A stretch of 64,000 nucleotides of DNA from Sphingobacteriales bacterium (lineage in GTDB: Bacteria; Bacteroidota; Bacteroidia; Chitinophagales; JADIYW01), in the NCBI GenBank assembly GCA_016719635.1, contig JADJYT010000001.1:620001-684000 (forward strand). The letters are read 5' to 3'. The translations under genes were made by a program, and so were the position numbers. Numbering within the stretch: the first letter of the stretch is position 1; each line of letters begins with the position of its first letter. Below the pieces are notes generated by a model, which was given only the letters and a program-made list of their open reading frames with translations, was not told the origin of the DNA and did no database searches. Positions 8,997 to 19,131 of the stretch are shown one piece after another.

Positions 8997-9830
8997 ATGC
9001 AGCCGCTGACACTCGCCATCTCACCCTGTCCCAACGATACCTTCATTTTTGATGCTATGCTGCATCATAAGATCGATACGGAAGGGTTGGGTTTCAAACT
9101 CGTTTTCGCAGATGTGGAGCAATTGAATCAGGCTGCTGGCAGAGAAGAATATGATATTACCAAACTCAGTTATCATGCCTATGCGCATGTATCGGATAAT
9201 TATATTTTGCTGCATTCCGGAAGTGCATTAGGCAACCATTGCGGCCCTTTGCTCATCAGCAAGCGGGAGCTGTCCGAGGCAGAACTTACCCATGCTAAAA
9301 TTGCCATACCGGGAAAATACACGACCGCTAATTTTTTATTTTCGCTGAAATACCCAGCTGCCAAAAACAAAACAGCTGTTCTTTTCTCCGAAATTGAAGA
9401 AGGCGTGTTAAATGATCAATTTGATGCAGGCGTCATCATTCATGAGAATCGTTTTACCTACGCATCAAAAGGGTTAAAAAAAATCATTGACCTCGGAGAA
9501 TACTGGGAACAAACATACAAAGTTCCGATTCCATTGGGCGGCATTGCCATAAAGAGAACTGTTTCCAAAGAAATACAATTGGCAGTAGAACGTATCATTC
9601 GCAGAAGCATCGGGTTTGCCTTTGCCCATCCGGACTCCTCCTCTGAATTTGTACAAAAGCACTCACAGGAAATGAGTATGGATGTTTGCCGTAAACATAT
9701 TGAATTATACGTCAACAAATACAGCATTGATTTAGGGTTTGAAGGTGAGCTGGCTGTCAATACGCTCTATAAGATTGCGCTGGGAAACAATATCATTCCT
9801 GATTTAACTTACCCTATATTTGTTGGATAA
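8997..9830 (+). CDS. mqnD: 1,4-dihydroxy-6-naphthoate synthase MqnD
   Basis: A 277-residue enzyme of the MqnA/MqnD periplasmic-binding-protein fold that forms 1,4-dihydroxy-6-naphthoate from cyclic dehypoxanthine futalosine. The LAISPCPNDTFIFDAM motif at the N-terminus is diagnostic. ITKLSYHAYAHV, GCGPLL-like GNHCGPLLIS and VPIPLGGIAIKR follow in the usual order. It starts at the ATG at 8997; TATATTTA at 8985-8992 ends 4 nt before it. Together with mqnB it shows that menaquinone is made by the futalosine pathway. Confidence 0.94.
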   Translation: MQPLTLAISPCPNDTFIFDAMLHHKIDTEGLGFKLVFADVEQLNQAAGREEYDITKLSYHAYAHVSDNYILLHSGSALGNHCGPLLISKRELSEAELTHAKIAIPGKYTTANFLFSLKYPAAKNKTAVLFSEIEEGVLNDQFDAGVIIHENRFTYASKGLKKIIDLGEYWEQTYKVPIPLGGIAIKRTVSKEIQLAVERIIRRSIGFAFAHPDSSSEFVQKHSQEMSMDVCRKHIELYVNKYSIDLGFEGELAVNTLYKIALGNNIIPDLTYPIFVG

Positions 9831-9835
9831 AGAAT

Positions 9836-10390
9836 TTATTTACTGGCGAAGTCGCTTAATGCCTGCATACGTTCATGGACATTGACAATCCATTCCTTTT
9901 GCATTTGGGTATTCATACTATGATTGGTTTCCCGATCGTAATCTTTCTGCTCTTTATCCCAGTCGCTCAGTATTTGTTTTCCAATACCATTTATCTTTTT
10001 AACATCTTTTACAGATTTCACCTCATCTGTCAGGCGTTTTCTGAATAAACGGGCATAGAGTTCTGTAATGTCAAAATGCAGCTGTTCGTGCTGCAATATG
10101 TAATCCGATTGTTTATCCTTGTAGCTCCAGGATAGCTGAGGATAATATTTTGCCGTCACCTTCCAATCCAGTACATTGTTTTTTGCCGTATAAGAAAACT
10201 CCACAGAAGACGCCGTCGCTGCAACTTCTGATGCATTCAGGAAAGGGTTGCCTCTGAAATCGGACCAGGTCAGTTTCTTATTGCTATTCCAGGTATAAAA
10301 TTCTTTGTACGCATCAGAACCCGCCGGTGGCAGTGCCGCAGCGTTTAAAGCAACCAGCGCAAACAAGGAAGTTAATATTTTACCGGTCAT
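9836..10390 (-). CDS. DUF922 putative secreted zinc protease
   Basis: A 184-residue protein with an N-terminal signal peptide (about residues 1-20) and a TWSDFRG motif near residue 41, the hallmark of DUF922. A HEQLH sequence at residues 101-105 fits the HExxH zinc-binding site, which is why the family is called a putative Zn-dependent protease. Activity has not been shown for most members. It sits downstream of the large M4 protease in the same direction, but a good terminator lies between them, so it is probably an independent unit. Confidence 0.8.
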   Translation of the reverse strand: MTGKILTSLFALVALNAAALPPAGSDAYKEFYTWNSNKKLTWSDFRGNPFLNASEVAATASSVEFSYTAKNNVLDWKVTAKYYPQLSWSYKDKQSDYILQHEQLHFDITELYARLFRKRLTDEVKSVKDVKKINGIGKQILSDWDKEQKDYDRETNHSMNTQMQKEWIVNVHERMQALSDFASK

Positions 10391-10484
10391 GATCTAAAAT
10401 AAATGCAAAATACGTGCCTTTTATTTTATACGAAAAGTTAATAAAAACAAAAATATGCATATTTCCAGCTTGAAAAAAATGAAA

Positions 10485-10517
10485 GAAGCCGCCTTATCGC
10501 AACTATAAGACGGCTTC
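10485..10517 (-). terminator. Intrinsic terminator after the M4 protease gene
   Basis: Two 13-base arms (10485-10497 and 10505-10517) pair with one mismatch around a 7-base loop. On the minus strand the hairpin is followed by a T-rich run (complement of 10471-10484). It lies about 40 bases past the stop of the M4 protease and before the DUF922 gene. Confidence 0.8.
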
Positions 10518-10557
10518 GAGAGGTTGTTGAATGATTATCTGACCTCTGATTCCACTA

Positions 10558-13500
10558 TCAATATTTTAGGAGTTTTAGTATTTCCTGTCGTCCGTTCCTG
10601 TCCAGTAATCGAAGCAGGTACATTCCGGACGGTTGATTATAAATCTGGATGGGTATCAATGAAGTCTCCGCTGAATTCATTTGTTCAATTAATACCCCGT
10701 TGACATCTGTAATCTCATAAGAGCTGATTTTAAAATCGGACGGAATCTCTATTGAGTACAAACCGTCAGACGGATTTGGCATTACTTTGAATACAGCACT
10801 TGTCTTTCCTTCAGCCAATGCGGCTGCTTCCGGTTCCAACATTCTTGCTGTTACCTCATCAGATTCATATGCTGGAATACCGGAGGTCAAAGCTGAAGAA
10901 TTAACCAGATTCACAAAATAATCTTCAGTTTCACCACGTTTTCCTGTAAGACAAGGTGCCATTGAAACACCGTTTGCAACCCGAAGCATAACAACACGCA
11001 AACCCGTTACTCCCGGCGATGCCGTTGAAGGTATATTAAATGAAAAATTAAAGTTACCCCCTGTTGAAATGTTCACCGGCCCGACAACCCTTTCCCCTGC
11101 ATCTGCAAAACTTCCGTTACGGTTCAGGTCAATATATACGGCATACATCTGTGTTCGCGCTGCTCCGGAGAATCCCGCACTTATCTGACCGGTATTACCG
11201 GCCGAACCAATGGTAAGATTTGCACTCAAACCTGTATGTATATATCCTCCTGCGTCGATAGAAGAGATGCGGCTGATACTGCCAATCTGGAACCAATCGA
11301 TCCATTCCGCTGCATTTGAACCGGTAGAGACACAATAAGTGGTAAATGCTGCAATACTGCTATACGACGTGCTGCCTGCACTGCACACAGCCATTACCTT
11401 GTACTGGTATGCAGTATTTGGAGTCAGATTGTTTAAGGTATAATTGGAATTTGTTACGCCACTTACCGTTGCCCATGTTGAAGCACTTGCTTTCTTATAT
11501 TGTAAAGTGTAAGAATTAACTCCGGGAATTGCGGCCCACAACAGTTTCACACTTGTTGTCTTTAATTCTGTAAATGTAAGATTTGATGGAACGGCATTGC
11601 ACAATGTGGTAAACTGTGCGATTATTCCAGTACTGTTTATTTCTTGACAGCTGGTTTTTATCTGACAATCATACGTTTTCCCAGGCATCAGGTTATTAAA
11701 GACATACGAAGTACCGATGGTATTGCCCTTATATATCCATGTGGAGGAGGTGGATAACTTATAATATATATTATAGCCATATCCTGCAACAACATTTGCA
11801 GCGTTCCAGTCTAGTGCCGCTCCTGTGTTTGTTATATTCGATACATTCAGTCCGCTTGGTGCAGTACAAGGTGTTATCAGTGTCGAATAGGCATGAAAAC
11901 TGATATTTTCAGGACAACCCGATCTTACTCTCCAGTCAAAGGAAACACCCGAAATCAACCCGTTTATCACCAGTGAATTAGACTGAAGCACGGTATCAAT
12001 GGGTGCATTATCCAGACCAGCACCCAACCAGTTTAACTGTAAACTATAGCTGTCAGCACCGCTTACTGGAAGCCAGCTTAAGGTAGTAACATTATTGGGA
12101 CTAAAGGTGGCTTGCAGGTTGGCCGGGATGCCGCACACAGGAGTATTTGTCGTAAATTGAACAGAACTGAAGCTACTGGAATCAAAACCACATAAACTGC
12201 TGATCCTACATTCATAAAGCGTTGAAGGAAACAGACCTGTTAGCATTTTTGTATTAGCAGTAGTCGTACCTGCACTGACCCAGACGGAATCGGCAGCTGG
12301 TTTATAATCTATTTGATAACTGACAGCATGATTTGCATATTGCCACTCTACCACAGCCGTATCGTTCCTTATTACAGCAGCTGCATTTAAAGGAGCGTTA
12401 CAAATGGGTGATTGCGTCATAAATTGTCCATACGAATAGTATCCGTTACAATCGGGGCGGACTCGCCAGTCGTATAAAGTGGAAGAATTAAGCATACTTA
12501 AGACAATAGTCGTATCAAGGATTGCCCCTACATTTATCCACGATGAAGATGAGTTCTCTTTGAACTGTAATCTGTAACCTGTTGCCCCGTTTACCGGACT
12601 CCAGCTGAGTGTTGACTGATGGTCTAAAACAGAAACAGCTGCAGGATTCTGCACCAAGTCGCATGACGGAGCATATAACCCTACTGCAGCGAAAGCATTA
12701 GCAGTTTGTGTTGCTTCCTGGCTTCCGACTCCGAACAAGTCTTCCGCAGCTTGTATTCCAAATGTCCGGGCGTCCATATACTCGGAAGTTGAAAGAAGAT
12801 AATACGAATTTAAACGATAAGCTATGGAGGCTACCTTATCCATACCAATTCCGGAAACAGCATACGTGTAATTATGATCGTTCGTGCCATTTCCACCAAC
12901 CGTTAAAAGATAAAACCAATAATTCAACACACCGCTGTTGCTGTGTACCCCGCCATAATCTGATCCGTCAGATACCCAATAGTCACCCTCATAGGTATCA
13001 GGGTCATTATAGGAATTAGGGTTGCTCATGCTGCGGATGGTATAGAAGTCTCCCCCAATCAGCCAATCCTTATTAGAAGGTCTGGCAAACCATTCAATCG
13101 CTGTACCGAAGATATCACTGAATGCCTCATTAAGTGCGCCACTTTCATCGGAATAGATCAGACCGGAAGTGTGTTCCGTCAGTCCATGACTGATTTCATG
13201 GCCGCATACGTCCAGTGAAGTCAATGGTTTATTATTATTCAGACTATTCCCATCTCCATAGGTCATACGGTAGCCATCCCAGAAAGCATTAAAATAACTA
13301 CTGCTGTAATGGACATAACTGTTCAAAGGAAATCCGGCATCATCTATGCTGTTCCTGTTATGTTTTTGCAAAAAATAATCATACGTCTTTTCAGTTCCCC
13401 AGTGAGCATCTGTTGCATATTCGTCTTTATTTGCATTTACATTATTCCAGATATTATCCGTATCCGTAAAGTCAACAGCACCATTGTAATTGGTCGTATT

Positions 13501-14310
13501 CTGAAGATTAAATGTATTAATAATGCCATTCCCGCCACCTCGTGCTGTTTCTCTTAATCTATAAAGGCTTCCGGTAAAATCAGCTGTAATCATTTGGGTA
13601 CCGCTGTAAGCAGTGACTGCCGTACCAGATGCATTTGATTCGTGTAAAAGATTCCTGTTTCCGAGGATTTTACCATTCTGCGCATCAATAAATAGATACT
13701 GTCTGCCAAGAGGTTCATGTGCATAAATATCAAACTTATATGCCAGGCGTAAAGAAGATGGTATAATATCATTTTCACCACTGTAGTAAACCAATTCCGC
13801 TTTTGGGAAAAAAGTAGCGGATGCATTATGCTGTTCTCTCTTTAAAAAATCTTCCTCTTCTTTGATTTCCCACTTATACTTCGCGGCACCAACGTATTTT
13901 AATGCAAGATTCAAGGCTTTTTCTGTATCGATTGATGCCTTCTTCTGAAGGGATGGCGGAAAATCCTTTACAAGTTTCCCATTTTGGCTTACTATCTTTC
14001 CGTTTTTAGTATGGATTATCCAACCGGCATGTTCCACCTTGATACCATTATACCGTTGCTCATACCTGTAATGTGTCATGTTCCTTTTATCGGATTCACT
14101 CTTTGACTCCATTAATCCGTATATGGAAACTGATTTGCCGGAATGATCAGGCAGCGAAATATTTCCTTTTACAAATGCAGGCGCGTTTGTCTGGTATTTA
14201 ATAAACGTCGGCCACATGCCGGGTTTTCCTTTTACCAAATTTTGTCCGTTTACATTCAGGGTAAATATCATTACCAATACGAGCGGCAACAGGTTAATAC
14301 ATCTTTTCAT
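10558..14310 (-). CDS. Secreted M4 (thermolysin-like) metalloprotease with FN3 repeats and T9SS sorting domain
   Basis: A 1250-residue exported protein. A signal peptide (about 1-22) is followed by an FTP/PepSY-type propeptide (about 45-220) and an M4 catalytic domain (about 230-545). Zinc ligands are the HEISH at 371-375 and the Glu of GALNEAFSD at 395; the catalytic His of GGVHSNSG is at 456. Four to five fibronectin type III domains follow (about 550-1000), then a GEVED-type domain with EDYF near 1130, and a C-terminal T9SS type A sorting domain (about 1170-1250, with MPNPSDGLYSIEI). It should be secreted across the outer membrane by T9SS and degrade external protein. A strong terminator follows. 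Confidence 0.95.
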   Translation of the reverse strand: MKRCINLLPLVLVMIFTLNVNGQNLVKGKPGMWPTFIKYQTNAPAFVKGNISLPDHSGKSVSIYGLMESKSESDKRNMTHYRYEQRYNGIKVEHAGWIIHTKNGKIVSQNGKLVKDFPPSLQKKASIDTEKALNLALKYVGAAKYKWEIKEEEDFLKREQHNASATFFPKAELVYYSGENDIIPSSLRLAYKFDIYAHEPLGRQYLFIDAQNGKILGNRNLLHESNASGTAVTAYSGTQMITADFTGSLYRLRETARGGGNGIINTFNLQNTTNYNGAVDFTDTDNIWNNVNANKDEYATDAHWGTEKTYDYFLQKHNRNSIDDAGFPLNSYVHYSSSYFNAFWDGYRMTYGDGNSLNNNKPLTSLDVCGHEISHGLTEHTSGLIYSDESGALNEAFSDIFGTAIEWFARPSNKDWLIGGDFYTIRSMSNPNSYNDPDTYEGDYWVSDGSDYGGVHSNSGVLNYWFYLLTVGGNGTNDHNYTYAVSGIGMDKVASIAYRLNSYYLLSTSEYMDARTFGIQAAEDLFGVGSQEATQTANAFAAVGLYAPSCDLVQNPAAVSVLDHQSTLSWSPVNGATGYRLQFKENSSSSWINVGAILDTTIVLSMLNSSTLYDWRVRPDCNGYYSYGQFMTQSPICNAPLNAAAVIRNDTAVVEWQYANHAVSYQIDYKPAADSVWVSAGTTTANTKMLTGLFPSTLYECRISSLCGFDSSSFSSVQFTTNTPVCGIPANLQATFSPNNVTTLSWLPVSGADSYSLQLNWLGAGLDNAPIDTVLQSNSLVINGLISGVSFDWRVRSGCPENISFHAYSTLITPCTAPSGLNVSNITNTGAALDWNAANVVAGYGYNIYYKLSTSSTWIYKGNTIGTSYVFNNLMPGKTYDCQIKTSCQEINSTGIIAQFTTLCNAVPSNLTFTELKTTSVKLLWAAIPGVNSYTLQYKKASASTWATVSGVTNSNYTLNNLTPNTAYQYKVMAVCSAGSTSYSSIAAFTTYCVSTGSNAAEWIDWFQIGSISRISSIDAGGYIHTGLSANLTIGSAGNTGQISAGFSGAARTQMYAVYIDLNRNGSFADAGERVVGPVNISTGGNFNFSFNIPSTASPGVTGLRVVMLRVANGVSMAPCLTGKRGETEDYFVNLVNSSALTSGIPAYESDEVTARMLEPEAAALAEGKTSAVFKVMPNPSDGLYSIEIPSDFKISSYEITDVNGVLIEQMNSAETSLIPIQIYNQPSGMYLLRLLDRNGRQEILKLLKY

Positions 14311-14501
14311 GGCGGTTATTTATATTGTTTGAATAATCTGAATACTATTTGTATCTGAATCTTAATACATGTTTCTGCAATACAATGTTAACAATCATCC
14401 GTAAGAGATAATGAGCTAATTGACAGCTGTGGTCTGCGGGTAGATAATCGAACAGAAAAGAGGAATAAGTGATGCCGGGGTAACGACATCTGGTGCTTTG
14501 G

Positions 14502-15251
14502 TTAGGATCTGCTCTCCAGCAATTGCAGTATATGGTCTTTTTTACGTTGGGAAACCGGGATGGAATGATGTCCTTCCAGTAAGAGAGAACCGCTATCTCT
14601 CTTATCATATGCAATAATCTTATGTGGATTTACCAGAAAAGAATGATGAGTCCTTAAAAAACCCAAAGGCTCCAATATATTCTCATATTCTTTCAGATTT
14701 TTGGAAACCACAATCACCTTTTCGGGAGAGAGATAAAATTTGGTATATGTACCATCTGCCTCACAAAACAGGATATCAGTCACTTTTATAAAATAGGTGG
14801 CGGAATGATCTTTCAATACAATTTTTTTATCCGGATCCATTTTGTTAGATAGCTGCTCCATCATGATACGGATCTGTGCTTTCAGGTCATTATTCCTCTT
14901 CCGGGATGCAGCCTTTGAAATGGCAGTCCTAAGTTCATCCGGGTCGATGGGTTTCAACAAATAATCAATGGCACTGAATTTAAATGCCTGGACTGCATAT
15001 TGATTATGGGCGGTAACAAAAATCAGCTGAAATTCCGGATTTTGTATTTGTTTCAATAAATCAAACCCTGTTCCGTCATCCATTTCAACATCCAGCAATA
15101 AAATATCAGGAGGATCATTTTTTATTTTTTTCAAGCCATCTTCAACCCCGGTTGCTTCGTCTATCCGGGTAATTTCCGGGCAAAACGCCAGCAGCAGTTC
15201 ACGGGTTGCCGAACGGATATGATACTCATTGTCTGTTATAAGCAATTTCAT
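14502..15251 (-). CDS. LytTR-family response regulator
   Basis: A 249-residue regulator with an N-terminal receiver domain (phosphoacceptor Asp54 in LLLDVEM, conserved Lys100 in YLLKP) and a C-terminal LytTR DNA-binding domain (about 140-249, with LRTHHSFLVNPHKI). It overlaps the end of the upstream histidine kinase gene by 26 bp, so the pair is cotranscribed and the kinase is its likely partner. The M4 protease gene lies 190 bp downstream in the same orientation, but nothing in the sequence proves it is a target. Confidence 0.93.
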   Translation of the reverse strand: MKLLITDNEYHIRSATRELLLAFCPEITRIDEATGVEDGLKKIKNDPPDILLLDVEMDDGTGFDLLKQIQNPEFQLIFVTAHNQYAVQAFKFSAIDYLLKPIDPDELRTAISKAASRKRNNDLKAQIRIMMEQLSNKMDPDKKIVLKDHSATYFIKVTDILFCEADGTYTKFYLSPEKVIVVSKNLKEYENILEPLGFLRTHHSFLVNPHKIIAYDKRDSGSLLLEGHHSIPVSQRKKDHILQLLESRS

Positions 15252-17079
15252 CTGGGCTGATAAACGGCAGGTAAATTACAACTTTAATTCCACTTCCTTC
15301 AGGATTATTATCCAAGGTAAAACGGGCCTTGCATTTCAATCGGATATTTAACAGATATATCCTGTCGATTACAATCTGTCTGGCACGAGAGATGTGACCT
15401 GAATCTGACTTGAGAGCAGTAAATCCCTTTCCGTTGTCAACAATCTCAACAACAATCTCGTCAGCTAATGTATAAAAACGGAGAATTATATGTCCCGGAT
15501 AGGTAATTCCGGCAAAGCCATGCTCGATACTGTTTTCGACAAAGGGCTGGATTATCATGGAAGGTATCAAAGTATCATCCGGATCAAGCATTTCATCCAG
15601 TTCAATTGCATAACTGAATTTATCCGGATAGCGTATTTTCTGAAGATCCAGGTATTCCCGCTGAAAGTCAATTTCCTGCACTAATGTTACATATTCCTTA
15701 TAGGTGCTTTCCAGTATTTCACGCATGATATGTGAAAATTTAGATAAATTAGTCGCAATCAATTTACCATCGTTTTCACGAAGTGCAAATGCCTGAAGAG
15801 AAGTGAGGGCGTTGAAAAAAAAGTGAGGATTCATTCGAGCCCTGTTCAGGCGCTCCTCTGTTTCCAGAACTAATTGCCGTTGATATAAAGTTCGCTGATG
15901 CATTATAAATGCAATTACAACCACAATCAGCAATGCAGAAACTGCAAGAAGCAGGAAAATCTGTTTCTGCTGATTCAACTCCTTAATAGTCTTCTCATTC
16001 TTTGTCTGGTTGTATTTTTTTTCCAGCTCATTAATGACAGCCGTTTTATTTATCTGAGCAAGGCTATCCTTGATACCTCTGTATCTCTCCAGAGAAATTA
16101 AAGCAACTGAGTTATCCCCAGCACCACTGGCAATCCGGTATTTCAACTCAAATACATCTGCGATATACGCAATCGAACCGGTAAGATTGTAATAAAAAAG
16201 CGCTGAATCGGAACAGGCCGATGCATCGGCATATGACTTCATATCAAGTAAAATATCAGCTTTGTCATAGAAATTTGTTGCTTTATCCGCATAGCTTCCC
16301 TTTCCAATATACAGAAAAGAGCTATCCAGGTACATTAGTGCGTTTGGATAATCCTGCTTTTCATAGAATACTCCCTGAATATTACTGTACGCTTCAGAAA
16401 CAACACCAAAAATTTTCAACTGTTGTGCGGTATACAGGTAGGAGAATGCAAAATATTCAGCTGTATCCAGACTGGTTTTCAATTTCGTATCCTGATAATG
16501 CCACAGGTAGCGTTTTGAAATCTTAAACAGGATGTCTATATTACTATCTGAAAACTCCAGCTGCTCTGTCAATTTAACGGCCCGACGGGTATATCCTATA
16601 CCTCTATCTGCCTGTCCCATCTGATTAAACAACTGAGCAATCATTGTACAGCAATTTGCCAGTTCATATATATTCTGATCTGATTCTGCTGCATCTTTTA
16701 ACTTAAGAGAGTATTCGAGGGATTTCGGGTAATCTCCTTTGGCATAATACAGTCCTGCCCATTTTTTATAGACATTGAGGAATACACCCTGGCTGCATGA
16801 GGATGCATGATAAATCGTAAAGGCTTCATTTAAATAAAATTCTGTCGAATCATATCTGCTTTCCGCAAACATCTTGCTGGCTACTATTTCGTATGCTTTT
16901 GCCAGACAGATGTTATCCTTCGTATTTAATAAACGATTAACTACCCCTTCCTCCGCAGTATCTTCAAAATTAAGATTATCGTACTGAAGGCATCTGCATT
17001 TATTTTCAGCCCTGCAGGTATCCGTGCAGTGAAAAATCACAAGAAATATTAGCTCTGGTATTAAACTGCGCTTAAGCAT
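15226..17079 (-). CDS. TPR-containing LytS-type sensor histidine kinase (second of a tandem pair)
   Basis: About 617 residues. An N-terminal signal/hydrophobic segment is followed by a periplasmic region of TPR-like helical repeats (to about 345), a linker ending EKKYNQTKNEK, one transmembrane helix (about 373-393) and a cytosolic kinase. The kinase has RMNPHFFFNAL (phospho-His about 419) and a C-terminal HATPase_c domain with QPFVENSIEHGF and DNGKG. The longest frame starts at 17145; I use the ATG at 17079, which overlaps the upstream kinase stop by 8 bp. It is a paralogue of the upstream gene, with near-identical spacing of all domains. Confidence 0.9.
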   Translation of the reverse strand: MLKRSLIPELIFLVIFHCTDTCRAENKCRCLQYDNLNFEDTAEEGVVNRLLNTKDNICLAKAYEIVASKMFAESRYDSTEFYLNEAFTIYHASSCSQGVFLNVYKKWAGLYYAKGDYPKSLEYSLKLKDAAESDQNIYELANCCTMIAQLFNQMGQADRGIGYTRRAVKLTEQLEFSDSNIDILFKISKRYLWHYQDTKLKTSLDTAEYFAFSYLYTAQQLKIFGVVSEAYSNIQGVFYEKQDYPNALMYLDSSFLYIGKGSYADKATNFYDKADILLDMKSYADASACSDSALFYYNLTGSIAYIADVFELKYRIASGAGDNSVALISLERYRGIKDSLAQINKTAVINELEKKYNQTKNEKTIKELNQQKQIFLLLAVSALLIVVVIAFIMHQRTLYQRQLVLETEERLNRARMNPHFFFNALTSLQAFALRENDGKLIATNLSKFSHIMREILESTYKEYVTLVQEIDFQREYLDLQKIRYPDKFSYAIELDEMLDPDDTLIPSMIIQPFVENSIEHGFAGITYPGHIILRFYTLADEIVVEIVDNGKGFTALKSDSGHISRARQIVIDRIYLLNIRLKCKARFTLDNNPEGSGIKVVIYLPFISPDEIAYNRQ

Positions 17080-18943
17080 GATTTGGATTCTTATATAATA
17101 ACGGTAACTGAATCTGCACTTTGACACCGTTGCCATTCGTATCATTTGCTATAGAGAAACTGGCTTTGGTTTTCAATTTTATGTTCAGCAGGTATATTCT
17201 GTCTTTAACAATCTGACTGGCCCTTGAAATATGTTCCGTATTCTCTTTCACAACTGTTGATAATCCTTTCCCATTATCTGAAATCTGAATGAATAAAGAA
17301 TCCTGGTTGCTGCTGAAATGAATCTCAATCTTTCCACGGTAATCGATATCAGAGAACCCATGTTCTATACTGTTTTCTGCAAACGGCTGAACAATCATGG
17401 ATGGAATGAGGCATTCATCTGTTTCCAGATTTTCATCAGCAGTGACTGAATAACTGAATTTTTCCGGAAAACGGATAGTCTGAAGTTCCAGGTATTCGTT
17501 TAAAAATTCAAGCTCATGATCAACCGTTACATAATCCTTATATGTACTTTCAAGCGTTTCTCTCATTATATGAGAAAATTTAGAAAGACTGGATGCTATT
17601 GATTTGCCATCATTCTCCTTCAGAGCAAAAGACTGCAGAGTAGTCAGTGCATTAAAGAAAAAATGAGGATTCATCCTGGCCCGATTCAACCTTTGTTCTG
17701 TTTCCAGAATTGTTTGTTTATGTTTCAGCGATTGCTGCCTCGTATAAAAGAAAATCAACAACAAGGCCAGCAAAGCAGCTAAAATAACGAGGGTGTAGAT
17801 TCGCTTTTGCTGAGCAAGTTCCCTGATTTTCTTTTCATTCTTTGCCTGATTGTATTTTTTTTCCAATTCACTTATGACAGCATCTTTTTCCAGCGTAAAC
17901 AAACTATCCTTTACGAAGGATAATCGTTCAAACGCCCATAGCGCCCGCTTCCCGTCGCCCAATACTTTCGAGTTACGGTAGATGAGTTTTAGCGGCTCAG
18001 GAGATATCTGAATATTAAACAGGTTTGCATAACGGAGAGCAGAATAGGCCATGGACCTCGCCATAACATATTGCAGTTTGTGTTCGTATGCATAGCTTTT
18101 CTGCAAATAGGCTAAAGAAATGTACCGGTAAAAAACAGCTGTTCCTGATGGTGCGGTGAGCAACATACTGTCAGCGTAGCGCAACACATTATCATAATCC
18201 ATTTTTTTATCATAATACCTGCTGAAATTATGGTAAGATTCTAGCAAATAGAAAGGGTTCTCAGATACAGCTGAAAGGCTCATGCTTTCTTTTGCAAGGG
18301 TATAAGCTGTATCCAGATAAGCGGTACTTCCCTTTTCTTCCACAGCATAATTCAGCAATACGGATACCAATCTCGGCAAGGTCATTGCCAATGCATTCGT
18401 GTTTTTACTTTTACGGGACAGTAAAACTGCCTGACGTTCATACACCAACTCCTTATCCAGCCTGTTTAACTGGTTGAAAAATGCCGCCAAATTAGAACAT
18501 ACCCTTATTTGCTCATCTATATCATTAGCTTTTTCTGCCATTTCCAGGGCATTCAGCGAATAATACACTGCGCTGTCCAAATCTCCGCTATACTGGAAAT
18601 AGGAGGCAAAATTTGTAAAATGCCGGGACAATCGGCCCGGGCAATCTAATTTCTTCAACAATCTATACTCTTCGTTAAGATGTACTCTGGCTTCTGAAAA
18701 TTTGTTTTGTGCAATTCTAATCTGAGACAACCAGTTATGATAGAAAATGTCACAAATTACAGATTTCTCATTTTTCAGTCTGACAGCAGACCACACTGCA
18801 GAATCAAGATTACCATTATTGAAAAACAGGGCATGCTGTTCATGTATTTCATATGCCTTTTCACACAAGCAATTTTCTTTCGCTTCCGTAAATACAGCGG
18901 TTAATAACAAGACGGAAACAAGAAAAATTTTAGTATTACGCAT
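17072..18943 (-). CDS. TPR-containing LytS-type sensor histidine kinase (first of a tandem pair)
   Basis: A 623-residue membrane kinase. Signal peptide about 1-21, periplasmic TPR-like repeats about 25-350, linker EKKYNQAKNEKKIREL, one transmembrane helix about 383-400, then the His_kinase domain (RMNPHFFFNAL, phospho-His427) and a HATPase_c domain with QPFAENSIEHGF and DNGKG. It heads the three-gene unit kinase-kinase-LytTR regulator. The C-terminal halves of the two kinases are closely similar while the sensory halves have diverged, which points to tandem duplication with separate ligands or heterodimer formation. Confidence 0.92.
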   Translation of the reverse strand: MRNTKIFLVSVLLLTAVFTEAKENCLCEKAYEIHEQHALFFNNGNLDSAVWSAVRLKNEKSVICDIFYHNWLSQIRIAQNKFSEARVHLNEEYRLLKKLDCPGRLSRHFTNFASYFQYSGDLDSAVYYSLNALEMAEKANDIDEQIRVCSNLAAFFNQLNRLDKELVYERQAVLLSRKSKNTNALAMTLPRLVSVLLNYAVEEKGSTAYLDTAYTLAKESMSLSAVSENPFYLLESYHNFSRYYDKKMDYDNVLRYADSMLLTAPSGTAVFYRYISLAYLQKSYAYEHKLQYVMARSMAYSALRYANLFNIQISPEPLKLIYRNSKVLGDGKRALWAFERLSFVKDSLFTLEKDAVISELEKKYNQAKNEKKIRELAQQKRIYTLVILAALLALLLIFFYTRQQSLKHKQTILETEQRLNRARMNPHFFFNALTTLQSFALKENDGKSIASSLSKFSHIMRETLESTYKDYVTVDHELEFLNEYLELQTIRFPEKFSYSVTADENLETDECLIPSMIVQPFAENSIEHGFSDIDYRGKIEIHFSSNQDSLFIQISDNGKGLSTVVKENTEHISRASQIVKDRIYLLNIKLKTKASFSIANDTNGNGVKVQIQLPLLYKNPNHA

Positions 18944-19131
18944 AGCATAACTGTATTACTAAAGTAAGCAATAAACAATAATCTACAAAATGCGGAGACA
19001 GACGGATTGAAAATCAGACAGTCTCAAACCCTGAATCCTATACACTTATTAAGCACATATAATCGGCTGTATGGTTAAGAGCGTCAGTTATTAAGCGAGG
19101 GTTGTAAAAATATTTTTTTTCAGATTGACCT

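Noticed and set aside
8953..9024. N-terminal extension of the GT39-like protein to 9024
   Set aside because: It would overlap the mqnD start and its promoter-like element on the other strand. The extra residues are polar and not part of a membrane glycosyltransferase.
14345..14614. 89-codon minus-strand frame overlapping the LytTR regulator
   Set aside because: It overlaps the regulator gene in another frame and lacks protein-like composition. The 190 bases between the regulator and the M4 gene appear to hold no gene.
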